This document shows, piece after piece, positions 9,613-17,983 of a stretch of DNA of 64,000 nt. Origin of the DNA: Nocardia alba NBRC 108234 (GTDB taxonomy: Bacteria; Actinomycetota; Actinomycetes; Mycobacteriales; Mycobacteriaceae). The position numbers and the translations under genes were made by a program. Below the pieces are notes generated by a model. That model was not told where the DNA came from and did no database searches. It saw only the letters and a program-made list of their open reading frames with translations. How positions within the stretch are numbered: the stretch's first letter is position 1; every line of letters starts with the position of its first letter. The stretch spans positions 62,001-126,000 of the forward strand of contig NZ_BDAX01000013.1 of the NCBI RefSeq assembly GCF_001612665.1, written 5' to 3'.

Positions 9613-11025
9613 GTGATCACGAGATTGACGCCGCAGGACGCGTCGTTCTACCGGCTCGAATCGAGCAGCAACCCGATCCACATCGGCTCACTCGCGATCC
9701 TGAACAACTCCGCCCCCGATACCTCGGGCCAGATCCTCGACTACGAACGCCTCGTCGACCTGGTCGAATCCCGGCTGCCGATGGTGCCGCGCTATCGCCG
9801 CAAGGTGCGCGAGATCCCGCTCGCCATGGGCAGGCCCGTCTGGGTCGAGGACAGTCGTTTCGACATCAGCTATCACATCCGGCGCTCCGCGCTGCCGAGT
9901 CCCGGCAGCGACAGCCAGCTCTACGAGCTCGTCGCCCGGCTCGCGTCCCGACCGCTGGACCAGGGCCGACCACTGTGGGAGATGTATCTGATCGAGGGCC
10001 TCGCCGACGGGCGCGCCGCGGTGTTCACCAAATCGCACTCGGCGCTCGTCGACGGTGACACCGCCCTCGAGATCGGGCACGTGATCCTCGACAACTCCCC
10101 GCTGCCGCGCGAACTGGCCGACGACGCGTGGCACGCGCCACGTGAACCCACCGATGTGGAACTGCTCGCCGGGGCGGTATCGCAGCTGGCCGCGCAACCA
10201 CGCGAGGCCTACAGCGTGATGCGCGACGCGGGATCGAACGCGTTCGGCGTGGTGCGCGGCACGCGGATGGCGGTGCAGGCCGCCGCCAACGTCGTGCGCG
10301 CGGCCACCTCGAGCGCGGCGCCGGACAGCCCGCTCAACGCCCGCACCTCGCGCAGCCGCCGATTCGACGTGGTGCGAACGAACCTGCAGGACTACCGCAC
10401 GATCCGCGGGCATTTCGACTGCTCGATCAACGACACGGTGCTGGCGGTGGTCACCGGCGCGTTGCGCAACTGGTTGCTCTCACGCAACGAGGCACTGATC
10501 GAGTCGACGAATCTGCGCGCGGTGGTGCCGATGTCGGTCTATGTCGACGGTGACAATCAGCTGACCCCGGCCAGCGAGGTGTCCTCGTTCCTCATCGATC
10601 TGCCGGTGGGCGAACCGAATCCGACGATGCGGCTGTCCCACATCTCGCACGCCACCGAAGCGGCGGGCAGGCAGCGCCGCGGGGTGCGGGCGCGCACGCT
10701 CGTCCACCTGGCCGGATTCGCGCCCGCGAGCCTGCACGCGATGAGCGTGCGAGCGGCGAGTACCTTCGCCGACAACAGTTTCAATCTGGTGATCACCAAC
10801 GCGCCGGGACCACAGACCGCGATGTACATCGGCGGGGCGCGCATGCTGGAGATGTATCCGGTCTCGCCGCTGCTGCGCAATCAGACGTTGAGTTTCGGAC
10901 TCACCTCGTACGACGGTCAGGTCTTCTACGGACTCAACGCCGACCGCGACGCCATGCCCGATATCGATGTCCTCGCGGCATCGGTGCACGAATCGATGGA
11001 GGAGTTGCTCGGTGCCTGTCTCTGA
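9613..11025 (+). CDS. Wax ester synthase/diacylglycerol acyltransferase (WS/DGAT) family protein with altered active-site motif
   Basis: A 470-residue member of the WS/DGAT family, which makes triacylglycerol or wax esters from acyl-CoA. N-terminal ITRLTPQDASFYRLES and the late block NLVITNAPGPQTAMY are family hallmarks. The catalytic HHxxxDG motif reads HSALVDG (residues 142-148): the second histidine, normally the catalytic base, is Ser143. The protein may therefore be inactive or act differently. From memory, the M. tuberculosis counterpart is split into Rv3234c (tgs3) and Rv3233c; here it is one intact gene. The start is a GTG at 9613. The end overlaps the next gene by 14 bp, so the two are probably co-translated. 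Confidence 0.85.
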   Translation: MITRLTPQDASFYRLESSSNPIHIGSLAILNNSAPDTSGQILDYERLVDLVESRLPMVPRYRRKVREIPLAMGRPVWVEDSRFDISYHIRRSALPSPGSDSQLYELVARLASRPLDQGRPLWEMYLIEGLADGRAAVFTKSHSALVDGDTALEIGHVILDNSPLPRELADDAWHAPREPTDVELLAGAVSQLAAQPREAYSVMRDAGSNAFGVVRGTRMAVQAAANVVRAATSSAAPDSPLNARTSRSRRFDVVRTNLQDYRTIRGHFDCSINDTVLAVVTGALRNWLLSRNEALIESTNLRAVVPMSVYVDGDNQLTPASEVSSFLIDLPVGEPNPTMRLSHISHATEAAGRQRRGVRARTLVHLAGFAPASLHAMSVRAASTFADNSFNLVITNAPGPQTAMYIGGARMLEMYPVSPLLRNQTLSFGLTSYDGQVFYGLNADRDAMPDIDVLAASVHESMEELLGACL

Positions 11026-11578
11026 GAACGACACGATGCGCGTCTACATCCCGGCGACGATCGCACTGCTGCGCCAGCTCGTCGACGAGCAGCAGCTGCT
11101 TCCACTCGGCGCGACCGCGTTCGCCGTGACGCCCGCCCTGCGCGAGGCGTACGCCGCGGGCGACGACGAGGAGCTCGCCGAAGTGGCGATGCAGGAGGCC
11201 GCGCGGGCCTCGATGCGGTTGATCGCCGCCGAACGCGACGAGCCCGACGATCTCGACGACGACGCCGCGGGCGCGACCGCTCCCGGCGGCCCGGTGTATC
11301 GGCGCGCCGTGATCGCGGCCGATGTGCCAGGGGCGAAACTGCGGCCCGATCTCGACGACGCCGTGGTGAAGCTGGCGGGGGCGGTGACGTTCAAGCAGGT
11401 CGCGGCGGTGCATGTGGATCTGGCCGAGGCCGAGCCGCAGGTGGCCAAGGCGGTGGACGTCATCGACGCCGCCGACCTCGGCGATACCGACGCGGAGTTC
11501 GTGCTCGGTGACGCCGAGGACCACCAGCTTGCCTGGTACGCGCCACAAGAACTGCCGTTCCTGCTCGAGCTGTTGTAA
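11012..11578 (+). CDS. DUF6912 family protein (Rv3231c-like), function unknown
   Basis: A 188-residue acidic protein with the family start MRVYIPATIALLRQL after a short leader. It has an acidic middle (DEELAEVAMQEAARAS, DEPDDLDDDAAG) and no recognised catalytic motif, signal peptide or membrane helix. The GTG at 11012 is chosen because a strong GGAGGAG site lies at 10998-11004, seven bases upstream; an internal ATG at 11036 gives the N-terminus seen in relatives and is a real alternative. It overlaps the WS/DGAT gene and precedes the desaturase reductase, an order I recall from mycobacteria, so a role linked to lipid metabolism is possible but unproven. Confidence 0.75.
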   Translation: MPVSENDTMRVYIPATIALLRQLVDEQQLLPLGATAFAVTPALREAYAAGDDEELAEVAMQEAARASMRLIAAERDEPDDLDDDAAGATAPGGPVYRRAVIAADVPGAKLRPDLDDAVVKLAGAVTFKQVAAVHVDLAEAEPQVAKAVDVIDAADLGDTDAEFVLGDAEDHQLAWYAPQELPFLLELL

Positions 11579-11626
11579 TTCGCGGCGGCACGTGCCGGGG
11601 TTACCCACTGTTCACAACTGGCGCTG

Positions 11627-11646
11627 AACCTACGATGCCGTAACCT
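11627..11646 (+). promoter_or_regulatory. Palindromic site before the desaturase reductase gene (copy 1)
   Basis: AACC-TACG-atgc-CGTA-ACCT, with a perfect TACG/CGTA inverted repeat at 11631-11642. A near-identical site lies before the second desaturase (14437-14456); 16 of 20 positions match. This suggests a shared repressor or activator of the desaturase system. Confidence 0.5.
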
Positions 11647-11705
11647 GGCTGCGAGCGGACTACCCCACGGTGGACCGAATGCACAACAGGGAGAAATCGC
11701 ACAGC

Positions 11706-12836
11706 ATGGTCATCGACAAGTTCCGGGAATGGCTCGAAGCACCGGCGGCGCAGGTCGCCGACCGCGGCGGCAAGCTGAACGTCTTGCGCGGCGCGGTAGC
11801 CCGGGTCACCACTCCCCTACTGCCCGACGACTATCTGCATCTGGCCAACCCCCTGTGGTCGGCGCGTGAACTACGCGGACGCATCGTCGAGGTCCAGAAG
11901 GAGACCGCCGACTCGGCGACCCTGGTGATCAAGCCGGGCTGGGGCTTCGATTTCAAGTACCGCCCCGGGCAGTACATCGGCATCGGCATCCTGATCGACG
12001 GCCGCTGGAACTGGCGTTCCTACTCCCTGACCTGCCCGCCGGACTGGACCGGCGAGGGCGGCAAGCGGCTCATCTCCATCGCGGTGAAGGCGATGCCCGA
12101 GGGCAAGTTGTCCAGCCACCTTGTCAACGGGGTGGCCGCGGGCACCATCGTGCGACTTGCCGCGCCTCAGGGTGGGTTCGTCCTGCCGGAACCGCCGCCG
12201 GCGAAGGTGCTGTTCCTCACCGCGGGCAGCGGGATCACCCCGGTCATGTCGATGCTGCGCACGATGGACCGGCGCGACGGCGTCCACGATGTGGTCCATG
12301 TCCATTCCTCGCCCACCGACGCCGACGTGATGTTCGGCGCCGAACTGCGCGCCCTGCACGACAAGCACCCGAGCTTCGTCTCCCATCTGCAACTCACCGA
12401 CGCGCATGGCCTGTTCTCCCTGGCCAGCCTGGACGAGCTCTACCCCGACTGGCGCGAACGCGAGACCTGGGCCTGCGGACCCGCCCCGATGCTCGACGCG
12501 ATCGAAACCCATTGGAAGAACGCGGGTGTGGCCGACAAGCTGCACGTCGAACGCTTCGAGGTGGAACGCTCCGCGATCGGCGAGGGCGGCACCGTCACCT
12601 TCGGCACCACCGGGCGCACCCTCACCGTCGACGGCGCCACCAGCCTGCTCGAAGCCGGTGAGTCCGTCGGCGTGCAATTGCCCTTCGGCTGCCGGATGGG
12701 CATCTGCCAGACCTGTGTGGTGACGCTGTCCGCCGGACACGCCCGCGACCTGCGCAACGGCGACGAACGCCAGCCCGGCGACAAGGTGCAAACCTGCATC
12801 TCCGCCGCGGCGGGCGATTGCACACTCGACATCTAG
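11706..12836 (+). CDS. Ferredoxin reductase-type electron-transfer partner of acyl desaturase
   Basis: A 376-residue protein with an FNR-type FAD/NADPH module and a C-terminal plant-type 2Fe-2S domain. FAD binding is seen in FKYRPGQYIGIG and WRSYSLTCP; the NADPH site begins LFLTAGSGITPVMSML. Cluster ligands are Cys329, Cys334 and Cys337 (CRMGICQTC) and probably Cys364. It should pass electrons from NADPH to the desaturase diiron site, as Rv3230c does for DesA3. The ATG at 11706 fits the family start VIDKFREWL and has AGGGAG upstream; the open frame from 11670 adds an unlikely leader. It directly precedes the two desaturase genes on the same strand. Confidence 0.92.
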   Translation: MVIDKFREWLEAPAAQVADRGGKLNVLRGAVARVTTPLLPDDYLHLANPLWSARELRGRIVEVQKETADSATLVIKPGWGFDFKYRPGQYIGIGILIDGRWNWRSYSLTCPPDWTGEGGKRLISIAVKAMPEGKLSSHLVNGVAAGTIVRLAAPQGGFVLPEPPPAKVLFLTAGSGITPVMSMLRTMDRRDGVHDVVHVHSSPTDADVMFGAELRALHDKHPSFVSHLQLTDAHGLFSLASLDELYPDWRERETWACGPAPMLDAIETHWKNAGVADKLHVERFEVERSAIGEGGTVTFGTTGRTLTVDGATSLLEAGESVGVQLPFGCRMGICQTCVVTLSAGHARDLRNGDERQPGDKVQTCISAAAGDCTLDI

Positions 12837-12975
12837 GCAGCTCGCCGACAGGACGAACAGGTACCCTCGAAGTTATGCGTCGGTCATAGACCCGTGACCA
12901 ACGGCAATCGTTGAGGCCCCTGACTTCCATCATTCCGACTGGGCGCGACCTAGGACACTCACAGGAGGACCCCCG

Positions 12976-14376
12976 GTGGCTATCACCGATATCCAGGCCT
13001 TCGCCCATTTGACGGCGGCCGACATCGAGACACTGGGGAAAGAACTCGATTCGATCCGCCGGTCGGTGGAGACGTCGCGTGGTGAACGCGACGCCCGCTA
13101 CATCCGCCGCACCATCGCCGCCCAGCGAGCCCTCGAGGTCGCTGGGCGCGCGGTGTTGTTCGGCAGCCGTAATCGCTGGGCGTGGCTGGGCGGCACCGCG
13201 ATGCTCTCGGTCGCCAAGATCATCGAGAACATGGAGCTCGGCCACAATGTGAGCCACGGCCAATGGGATTGGATGAACGATCCCGAGATCCACTCCACCA
13301 CCTGGGAGTGGGACCAGACGGGCCCATCGGCGCAGTGGCGGCGCGCGCACAACTACTCGCACCACACCTACACCAATGTGCTCGGCAAGGACGAGGACCT
13401 CGGGTTCGGCATCCTGCGGATGACCCGCGACGAGGCGTGGCGCCCCCTGCACCTGGCCCAGCCCGCCGCCAATCTGCTCCTGGCAGCCACCTTCGAATGG
13501 GGCATCGCCCTGCACGATCTCGGCATCGAGAAGGAGCTCGCCGGGATCGAGGGGCCGACGATGACCTCCTCCTACGACATCGAGTTCTGGCGCAAGGCCA
13601 GTCGGCAGGTCGCCAAGGATTTCGTGCTGTACCCGGCGCTGACCGGGCCCGCGTGGAAGTCGACGCTCAAGGCCAACGCCACCGCCAATCTGGTACGCAA
13701 CCTGTGGGCCTACGCCGTGATCTTCTGCGGCCACTTCCCCGACGGCGCGCAGAAGTTCACCGCCGAGCAGCTCGACGGGGAAACCCAGGGCGAGTGGTAT
13801 CTGCGGCAGATGCTGGGCAGCGCCAACTTCAAGGCCGGTCCCGTGATGGCCTTCATGAGCGGCAATCTCTGCTACCAGATCGAGCATCACCTGTTCCCCG
13901 ACCTGCCGAGCAACCGGTATTCCGAGGTCGCGGTGCGGGTGCGTGAACTGTGCGACAAGTACGACCTGCCCTACACCACCGGATCGCTGGGCAAGCAGTA
14001 CCTGCTGGCCTTCCGCACCATCCACAAGCTGGCATTGCCGGACCGCTTCCTCAAGCGCACCGCCGACGACGCGCCCGAGACCTCATCAGAGCGCAAATTC
14101 GCCGGCATCTCCCTGCCCGACAGCCTGCGGGTCGACCCCGAGACCGGTAAGCGCTTCGGGCTGCGCTCGGCGCTGCACGATGCGAAGGTCGCGCTCGAGA
14201 TCAAGGCGCGTCACGAGAAGGAAGTGCTGCGCGAAGCGAAGACTGCGCTCAAGGCGCGCGCACGGCAGGAGAAGCTGGCGCTGCGCGAAGCCAAGCGGGC
14301 ACTGGGCGAACGCGCCGTGCGCGAACGGGGTGTACTGCGGGACAAGGCGGCTCGCCGCATGGCGCGCCATGCCTGA
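12976..14376 (+). CDS. desA3: DesA3-like membrane acyl-CoA desaturase (copy 1) with charged C-terminal tail
   Basis: A 466-residue membrane fatty acid desaturase, probably forming delta-9 double bonds in acyl-CoA. The three histidine boxes that bind the diiron centre are intact: HNVSH (residues 90-94), HNYSHH (125-130) and QIEHH (301-305). The GTG start at 12976 has an AGGAGG site eight bases upstream. Unlike its neighbour, it carries an extra tail of about 60 residues after residue 400 built of repeated KEVLREAK, KLALREAK and RGVLRDKA units, a basic helical region likely to form a coiled coil. It follows its electron donor gene and is followed by a close paralogue, so the pair arose by tandem duplication. 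Confidence 0.9.
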   Translation: MAITDIQAFAHLTAADIETLGKELDSIRRSVETSRGERDARYIRRTIAAQRALEVAGRAVLFGSRNRWAWLGGTAMLSVAKIIENMELGHNVSHGQWDWMNDPEIHSTTWEWDQTGPSAQWRRAHNYSHHTYTNVLGKDEDLGFGILRMTRDEAWRPLHLAQPAANLLLAATFEWGIALHDLGIEKELAGIEGPTMTSSYDIEFWRKASRQVAKDFVLYPALTGPAWKSTLKANATANLVRNLWAYAVIFCGHFPDGAQKFTAEQLDGETQGEWYLRQMLGSANFKAGPVMAFMSGNLCYQIEHHLFPDLPSNRYSEVAVRVRELCDKYDLPYTTGSLGKQYLLAFRTIHKLALPDRFLKRTADDAPETSSERKFAGISLPDSLRVDPETGKRFGLRSALHDAKVALEIKARHEKEVLREAKTALKARARQEKLALREAKRALGERAVRERGVLRDKAARRMARHA

Positions 14377-14436
14377 TAACATTTGCATTCCGATTCCGCA
14401 ATAGGACTTATCACACATTTCGTCCGCAAATTCGCC

Positions 14437-14465
14437 AACCTACGCTCTCGTAACTTACGGTACTG
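14437..14465 (+). promoter_or_regulatory. Palindromic site and promoter of the second desaturase (copy 2)
   Basis: AACC-TACG-ctct-CGTA-ACTT (14437-14456) matches the site before the reductase gene. TACTGT follows at about 14460-14465, seven to eight bases before the ATG, so the mRNA may be leaderless. A regulator bound here would cover the -35 region. Confidence 0.5.
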
Positions 14466-14473
14466 TAGCCGCC

Positions 14474-15718
14474 ATGGCGATCTCGGATGTCAAGGAATAC
14501 GCGCACCTCACCGCAGCGGATGTCGAAGCTCTAGGCGCGGAGTTCGACGCGATCCGCCGAGAAATCGAATCTTCGCGCGGAGCGGCGGACGCGCGATATA
14601 TCCGCAACGTCATCCGGCTGCAACGCGCGCTGGAGATCAGCGGCCGCGCGGTGCTGTTCGCCAGTTTCCTGCCCCCGGCCTGGCTGGCCGGTGTCGCCCT
14701 GCTCGGCTCCGCCAAGATCATCGAGAACATGGAGATCGGGCACAACGTCATGCACGGGCAGTGGGACTGGATGAACGATCCGGAAATCCACTCCACCTCG
14801 TGGGAATGGGACAACGCGGGCCCCTCGGCGCATTGGAAGATCACCCACAACTTCCTGCACCACAAGTACACCAATGTGCTCGGCATGGACGACGACATCG
14901 GCTACGGCCTGCTGCGCGTCACCCGCGACCAGCGCTGGATGCCGTTCTACCTGGGCAATCCCATCTACAACCTGCTGCTGCAGACGCTGTTCGAGTACGG
15001 CGTCGCGATCCAGCACCTCGAGCTGGGCAAGGTCGCCAAGAAGAAGTGGGCCAAGGACTCGCCCGAGTGGAAGCAGTTCGAGGCCGACCGCACGATGGTG
15101 CTCAAGAAGATCGGTAAGCAGGCCGCCAAGGACTATGTGGTGTTCCCGCTGCTCACCGGCCCGGCGTTCCTCACCACGCTCACCGCCAATATCGCCGCCA
15201 ATGTGATGCGCAATGTGTGGACCAACGCGATCATCTTCTGCGGCCACTTCCCCGACGGCGCCGAGAAGTTCACCAAGGCCGATATCGAGGGCGAGACCAA
15301 GGGCGAGTGGTACCTGCGCCAGATGCTGGGCAGCGCCAACATCAGCGGCGGACCGCTGCTGCACTTCATGAGCGGCAACCTCAGCCACCAGATCGAGCAC
15401 CACCTGTTCCCCGACCTGCCGAGCAACCGCTATGCCGCCATCGCGGTGCGGGTGCGTGAGCTGGCCGAGAAGTACGACCTGCCCTACACCACCGGTTCGC
15501 TGCCGGTGCAGTACTTCAAGTCGTGGCGCACCATCCTCAAGCTGTCGCTGCCGAACAAGTACCTGCGCCACACCTCCGACAACGCGCCGGAGACCAAATC
15601 CGAGCGCCTGTTCGCCGGCAACACCACCCCCTCGATCGACCCGGTGACCGGGCGTCGCCAGGGACTGCGCACCGCGCTGGCCGCCGGTCGCAAGCTGGCC
15701 CGCCGGTCGGTGGCCTGA
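14474..15718 (+). CDS. DesA3-like membrane acyl-CoA desaturase (copy 2)
   Basis: A 414-residue paralogue of the preceding gene, with the same histidine boxes (HNVMH, HNFLHH, QIEHH) and near-identical blocks such as QWDWMNDPEIHST and HLFPDLPSNRY. It lacks the long charged tail and ends in a short basic stretch (AAGRKLARRSVA). The middle region differs (GKVAKKKWAKDSPEWKQF), which may change substrate or partner contacts. It has its own promoter-like sequence in the 97-bp gap, so expression could be separate from copy 1. Both probably use the reductase at 11.7 kb. Confidence 0.9.
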   Translation: MAISDVKEYAHLTAADVEALGAEFDAIRREIESSRGAADARYIRNVIRLQRALEISGRAVLFASFLPPAWLAGVALLGSAKIIENMEIGHNVMHGQWDWMNDPEIHSTSWEWDNAGPSAHWKITHNFLHHKYTNVLGMDDDIGYGLLRVTRDQRWMPFYLGNPIYNLLLQTLFEYGVAIQHLELGKVAKKKWAKDSPEWKQFEADRTMVLKKIGKQAAKDYVVFPLLTGPAFLTTLTANIAANVMRNVWTNAIIFCGHFPDGAEKFTKADIEGETKGEWYLRQMLGSANISGGPLLHFMSGNLSHQIEHHLFPDLPSNRYAAIAVRVRELAEKYDLPYTTGSLPVQYFKSWRTILKLSLPNKYLRHTSDNAPETKSERLFAGNTTPSIDPVTGRRQGLRTALAAGRKLARRSVA

Positions 15719-15732
15719 CCGGCTGCGGTTGT

Positions 15733-16374
15733 ATGGTCGGCGTGAGTGCCGATCTGAGCGTCTACGACGCGATCCGTCTGCGTCGTGACGTGCGCGCCGA
15801 GTTCACCGGCGAGCTCGTCGACGACGACACCCTCCTGCGGATTCTCGACGCCGCGCATCGCGCGCCCAGCGTCGGGAACTCGCAGCCGTGGGACTTCGTG
15901 GTGGTCCGTACGCCGCGGACCCTGCGCCGTTTCGCCGACCATGTGGCGGACAAGCGGGTCGAGTTCGGTGCGTCGCTGCCTGCCGAGCGCGCGACGACCT
16001 TCGCGCCGATCAAGATCGACGGGATCGTCGAGAGCGGCACGGGTGTGGTTGTCACACATGATGATTCGCGCGGCGGACCACAGGTGCTCGGTCGGGCGAG
16101 CGTGCCGGAGACGGGCGTGTACTCCACCGTGCTGGCGATTCAGAACCTGTGGCTGGCCGCGACCGCCGAACAGGTGGGGGTGGGTTGGGTGTCGTTCTAC
16201 GATCCGGAATACCTGCGCGAACTCGTCGGCCTGCCCGCGGGGATCAAGCCGGTGGCCTGGCTGTGTGTGGGTCCGGTCGAGAAATTCCAGCAGGTGCCGG
16301 ACCTGGAACGGTTCGGATGGCGGTCCGGACGATCACTGACCGAGGCCGTGCATCACGAGACCTTCGGCGGCTGA
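15733..16374 (+). CDS. bluB: 5,6-dimethylbenzimidazole synthase BluB
   Basis: A 213-residue nitroreductase-fold flavoenzyme. BluB uses reduced FMN and oxygen to cannibalise the flavin into 5,6-dimethylbenzimidazole, the lower ligand of vitamin B12. Family marks are LRRDVRAEF near the N-terminus and APSVGNSQPWDFV, typical of BluB rather than general nitroreductases, and a C-terminal PVEKFQQVPDLE. The ATG at 15733 is used; a GTG at 15742 is possible. It lies 14 bp after the second desaturase and may be read through from it. No other cobalamin gene is in the window. A hairpin follows. Confidence 0.82.
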   Translation: MVGVSADLSVYDAIRLRRDVRAEFTGELVDDDTLLRILDAAHRAPSVGNSQPWDFVVVRTPRTLRRFADHVADKRVEFGASLPAERATTFAPIKIDGIVESGTGVVVTHDDSRGGPQVLGRASVPETGVYSTVLAIQNLWLAATAEQVGVGWVSFYDPEYLRELVGLPAGIKPVAWLCVGPVEKFQQVPDLERFGWRSGRSLTEAVHHETFGG

Positions 16375-16378
16375 ACAA

Positions 16379-16411
16379 GATCCGGACACCCGCTCGGCGA
16401 GTGCCCGGATC
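16379..16411. terminator. Hairpin between convergent bluB and hpf
   Basis: GATCCGG at 16379-16385 pairs with CCGGATC at 16405-16411, with CAC/GTG extending the stem past one mismatch. Its position between two converging genes suggests a bidirectional terminator. Confidence 0.6.
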
Positions 16412-16421
16412 GATCGCGGTT

Positions 16422-17123
16422 CTAGGCCAGCTTGATCAGGCCGTAGTCGAAGGCGTGTCTGCGGTAGACCACCGACGGGCGGTCGGTCTCCTTGTCATGG
16501 AAGAGGAAGAAGTCGTGGCCGACCAATTCCATCTGATAGAGGGCGTCGTCCACCGACATCGGTGTCGCGGTGTGCACCTTGGTGCGCACGATGTGGCCGG
16601 GGCCTGCCTCGTCGACCGCCTCGTCGTGGTCGTGGGCAGCGGAACCGTCCGGCGGTGCGAACAGCGAATCGTCGACCAGTGTGGCAGTGGCCTGCGCGAC
16701 CGAGACCGGCGTCTTGTCGCCGTAGTGCACGACGCGCCGCTTGTCCTTGGTGCGGCGCAGTCTGCTCTCGATCTTCTGAGTGGCCGATTCGAGCGCGGCA
16801 TAGAAGCTGTCGGCGCACGCCTCGGCGCGCACGATCGGTCCTCGGCCACGCGCGGTGATCTCCACACGCTGGCATGCCTTGCGTTGACGACGGTTGCGTT
16901 CGTGGAACAGTTCCACATCGAAGAGGAAGATCGACGGGTCGAAGCGCTCTAACCGAGACAGCTTCTCCGCCACGTAGATTCGATAGTGGTCAGGGATTTC
17001 GACGTTGCGACCGGAGACCACCACTTCGGCGTTCGGGGTCTCTACATCGATCGTCTCGGTGGCACCGTTGTGGAGTGCCGTGGGTTCAGCATCTTGCACT
17101 GATGCCCGTGAAGAAGTCGTCAC
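16422..17123 (-). CDS. hpf: Long-form ribosome hibernation promoting factor
   Basis: A 233-residue long HPF, similar to M. tuberculosis Rv3241c. The N-terminal domain (about residues 25-130) starts VVVSGRNVEIPDHYRIYV and sits in the ribosomal decoding site to block translation in resting cells. The C-terminal domain ends with the conserved RPSVVYRRHAFDYGLIKL and promotes ribosome dimerisation or tight binding. The start is the GTG at 17123, preceded by GGGAGGT; the open frame to 17336 adds 71 residues without family similarity and overlaps the comF end. It is the last gene of the block tmk-mtrA-mtrB-lpqB-comF-hpf. Confidence 0.93.
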   Translation of the reverse strand: MTTSSRASVQDAEPTALHNGATETIDVETPNAEVVVSGRNVEIPDHYRIYVAEKLSRLERFDPSIFLFDVELFHERNRRQRKACQRVEITARGRGPIVRAEACADSFYAALESATQKIESRLRRTKDKRRVVHYGDKTPVSVAQATATLVDDSLFAPPDGSAAHDHDEAVDEAGPGHIVRTKVHTATPMSVDDALYQMELVGHDFFLFHDKETDRPSVVYRRHAFDYGLIKLA

Positions 17124-17305
17124 GCGTACCTCCCGGATATGGCCGCACAACAAAAACGAAGGGCGGCGGGATTGAGCTGTGCCGATCGGGAATCGCCCGG
17201 CACCTGTATCCGCGGCACCACCTCCCAGACTCGCGGTTCGGTGTGTGATCGCGACGCTAGTCCGCCATCGGCAAGTCCGCCACTGTTCACGCGAACTTTC
17301 CTCAG

Positions 17306-17950
17306 TCAAGCCGCGCAGGTCACCAAAACGGCGCACGGAACTATGCCGATCCGGCTAAGAACTCGTGACGATTCGCTGACCGTGGCGCCAGTGGTGAGCA
17401 CGTCGTCGACCAGAACCACCTGGGCTTTCGCAGCGATAGCGACCCATTTGTCCGGATCGCCGACAGTCATGATCCGGCCGCGAAGATTGTGTGAACGCTC
17501 ATGCGTCGTCAAGCCCACCGAATCACGGACACCGCGTCCCATCCCCAGCATCGTCGCGCTCCGGCAATCGATCAGCCACCGGGCCGCGACCTCGGTCGAA
17601 CGGGCCACCGGGTCACCACCGCGACGCCGCGCGGCCGCGGTTCTGGTCGGCGCGGGCACGAGCAGAAGCGGGCGATCGGGGGCGCGCAGGCGGGACAATG
17701 CGTGGGCCAGCGCCAGCCCGAGCGGGGCGGCGAGGTCGCGCCGGTTGTGTTCCTTGGCCGCCAGGACCGCCCGCTTGCCCACCCCGGCGTAGGGGCCGAG
17801 CGCCCAGCACGGAACGCCCGGATCAGCGCGCGGCCGCACCCGCACGGGATCGCGGCTCAACGCGTCCGCGCACTCGGCGCACCACCCTTCGCCCAGCGCA
17901 CCACAGCCGCCGCACCGGTCGGGCAGGATCAGATCCAGCAGTGTCCGCAT
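17306..17950 (-). CDS. ComF family phosphoribosyltransferase
   Basis: A 214-residue protein. The N-terminus has a four-cysteine zinc finger, CGGCGALGEGWCAEC, and the C-terminal half has the phosphoribosyltransferase loop VVLVDDVLTTGATV that binds PRPP. ComF proteins are linked to DNA uptake in competent bacteria; in mycobacteria-like genomes the role is unknown. It lies 33 bp downstream of lpqB on the same strand, an order I recall from M. tuberculosis (Rv3242c). The last residues overlap the spurious 5' extension of hpf, not its true start. Confidence 0.88.
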   Translation of the reverse strand: MRTLLDLILPDRCGGCGALGEGWCAECADALSRDPVRVRPRADPGVPCWALGPYAGVGKRAVLAAKEHNRRDLAAPLGLALAHALSRLRAPDRPLLLVPAPTRTAAARRRGGDPVARSTEVAARWLIDCRSATMLGMGRGVRDSVGLTTHERSHNLRGRIMTVGDPDKWVAIAAKAQVVLVDDVLTTGATVSESSRVLSRIGIVPCAVLVTCAA

Positions 17951-17983
17951 AGCGAAAGAGCATGGCAGCGGGTACCGACATCC

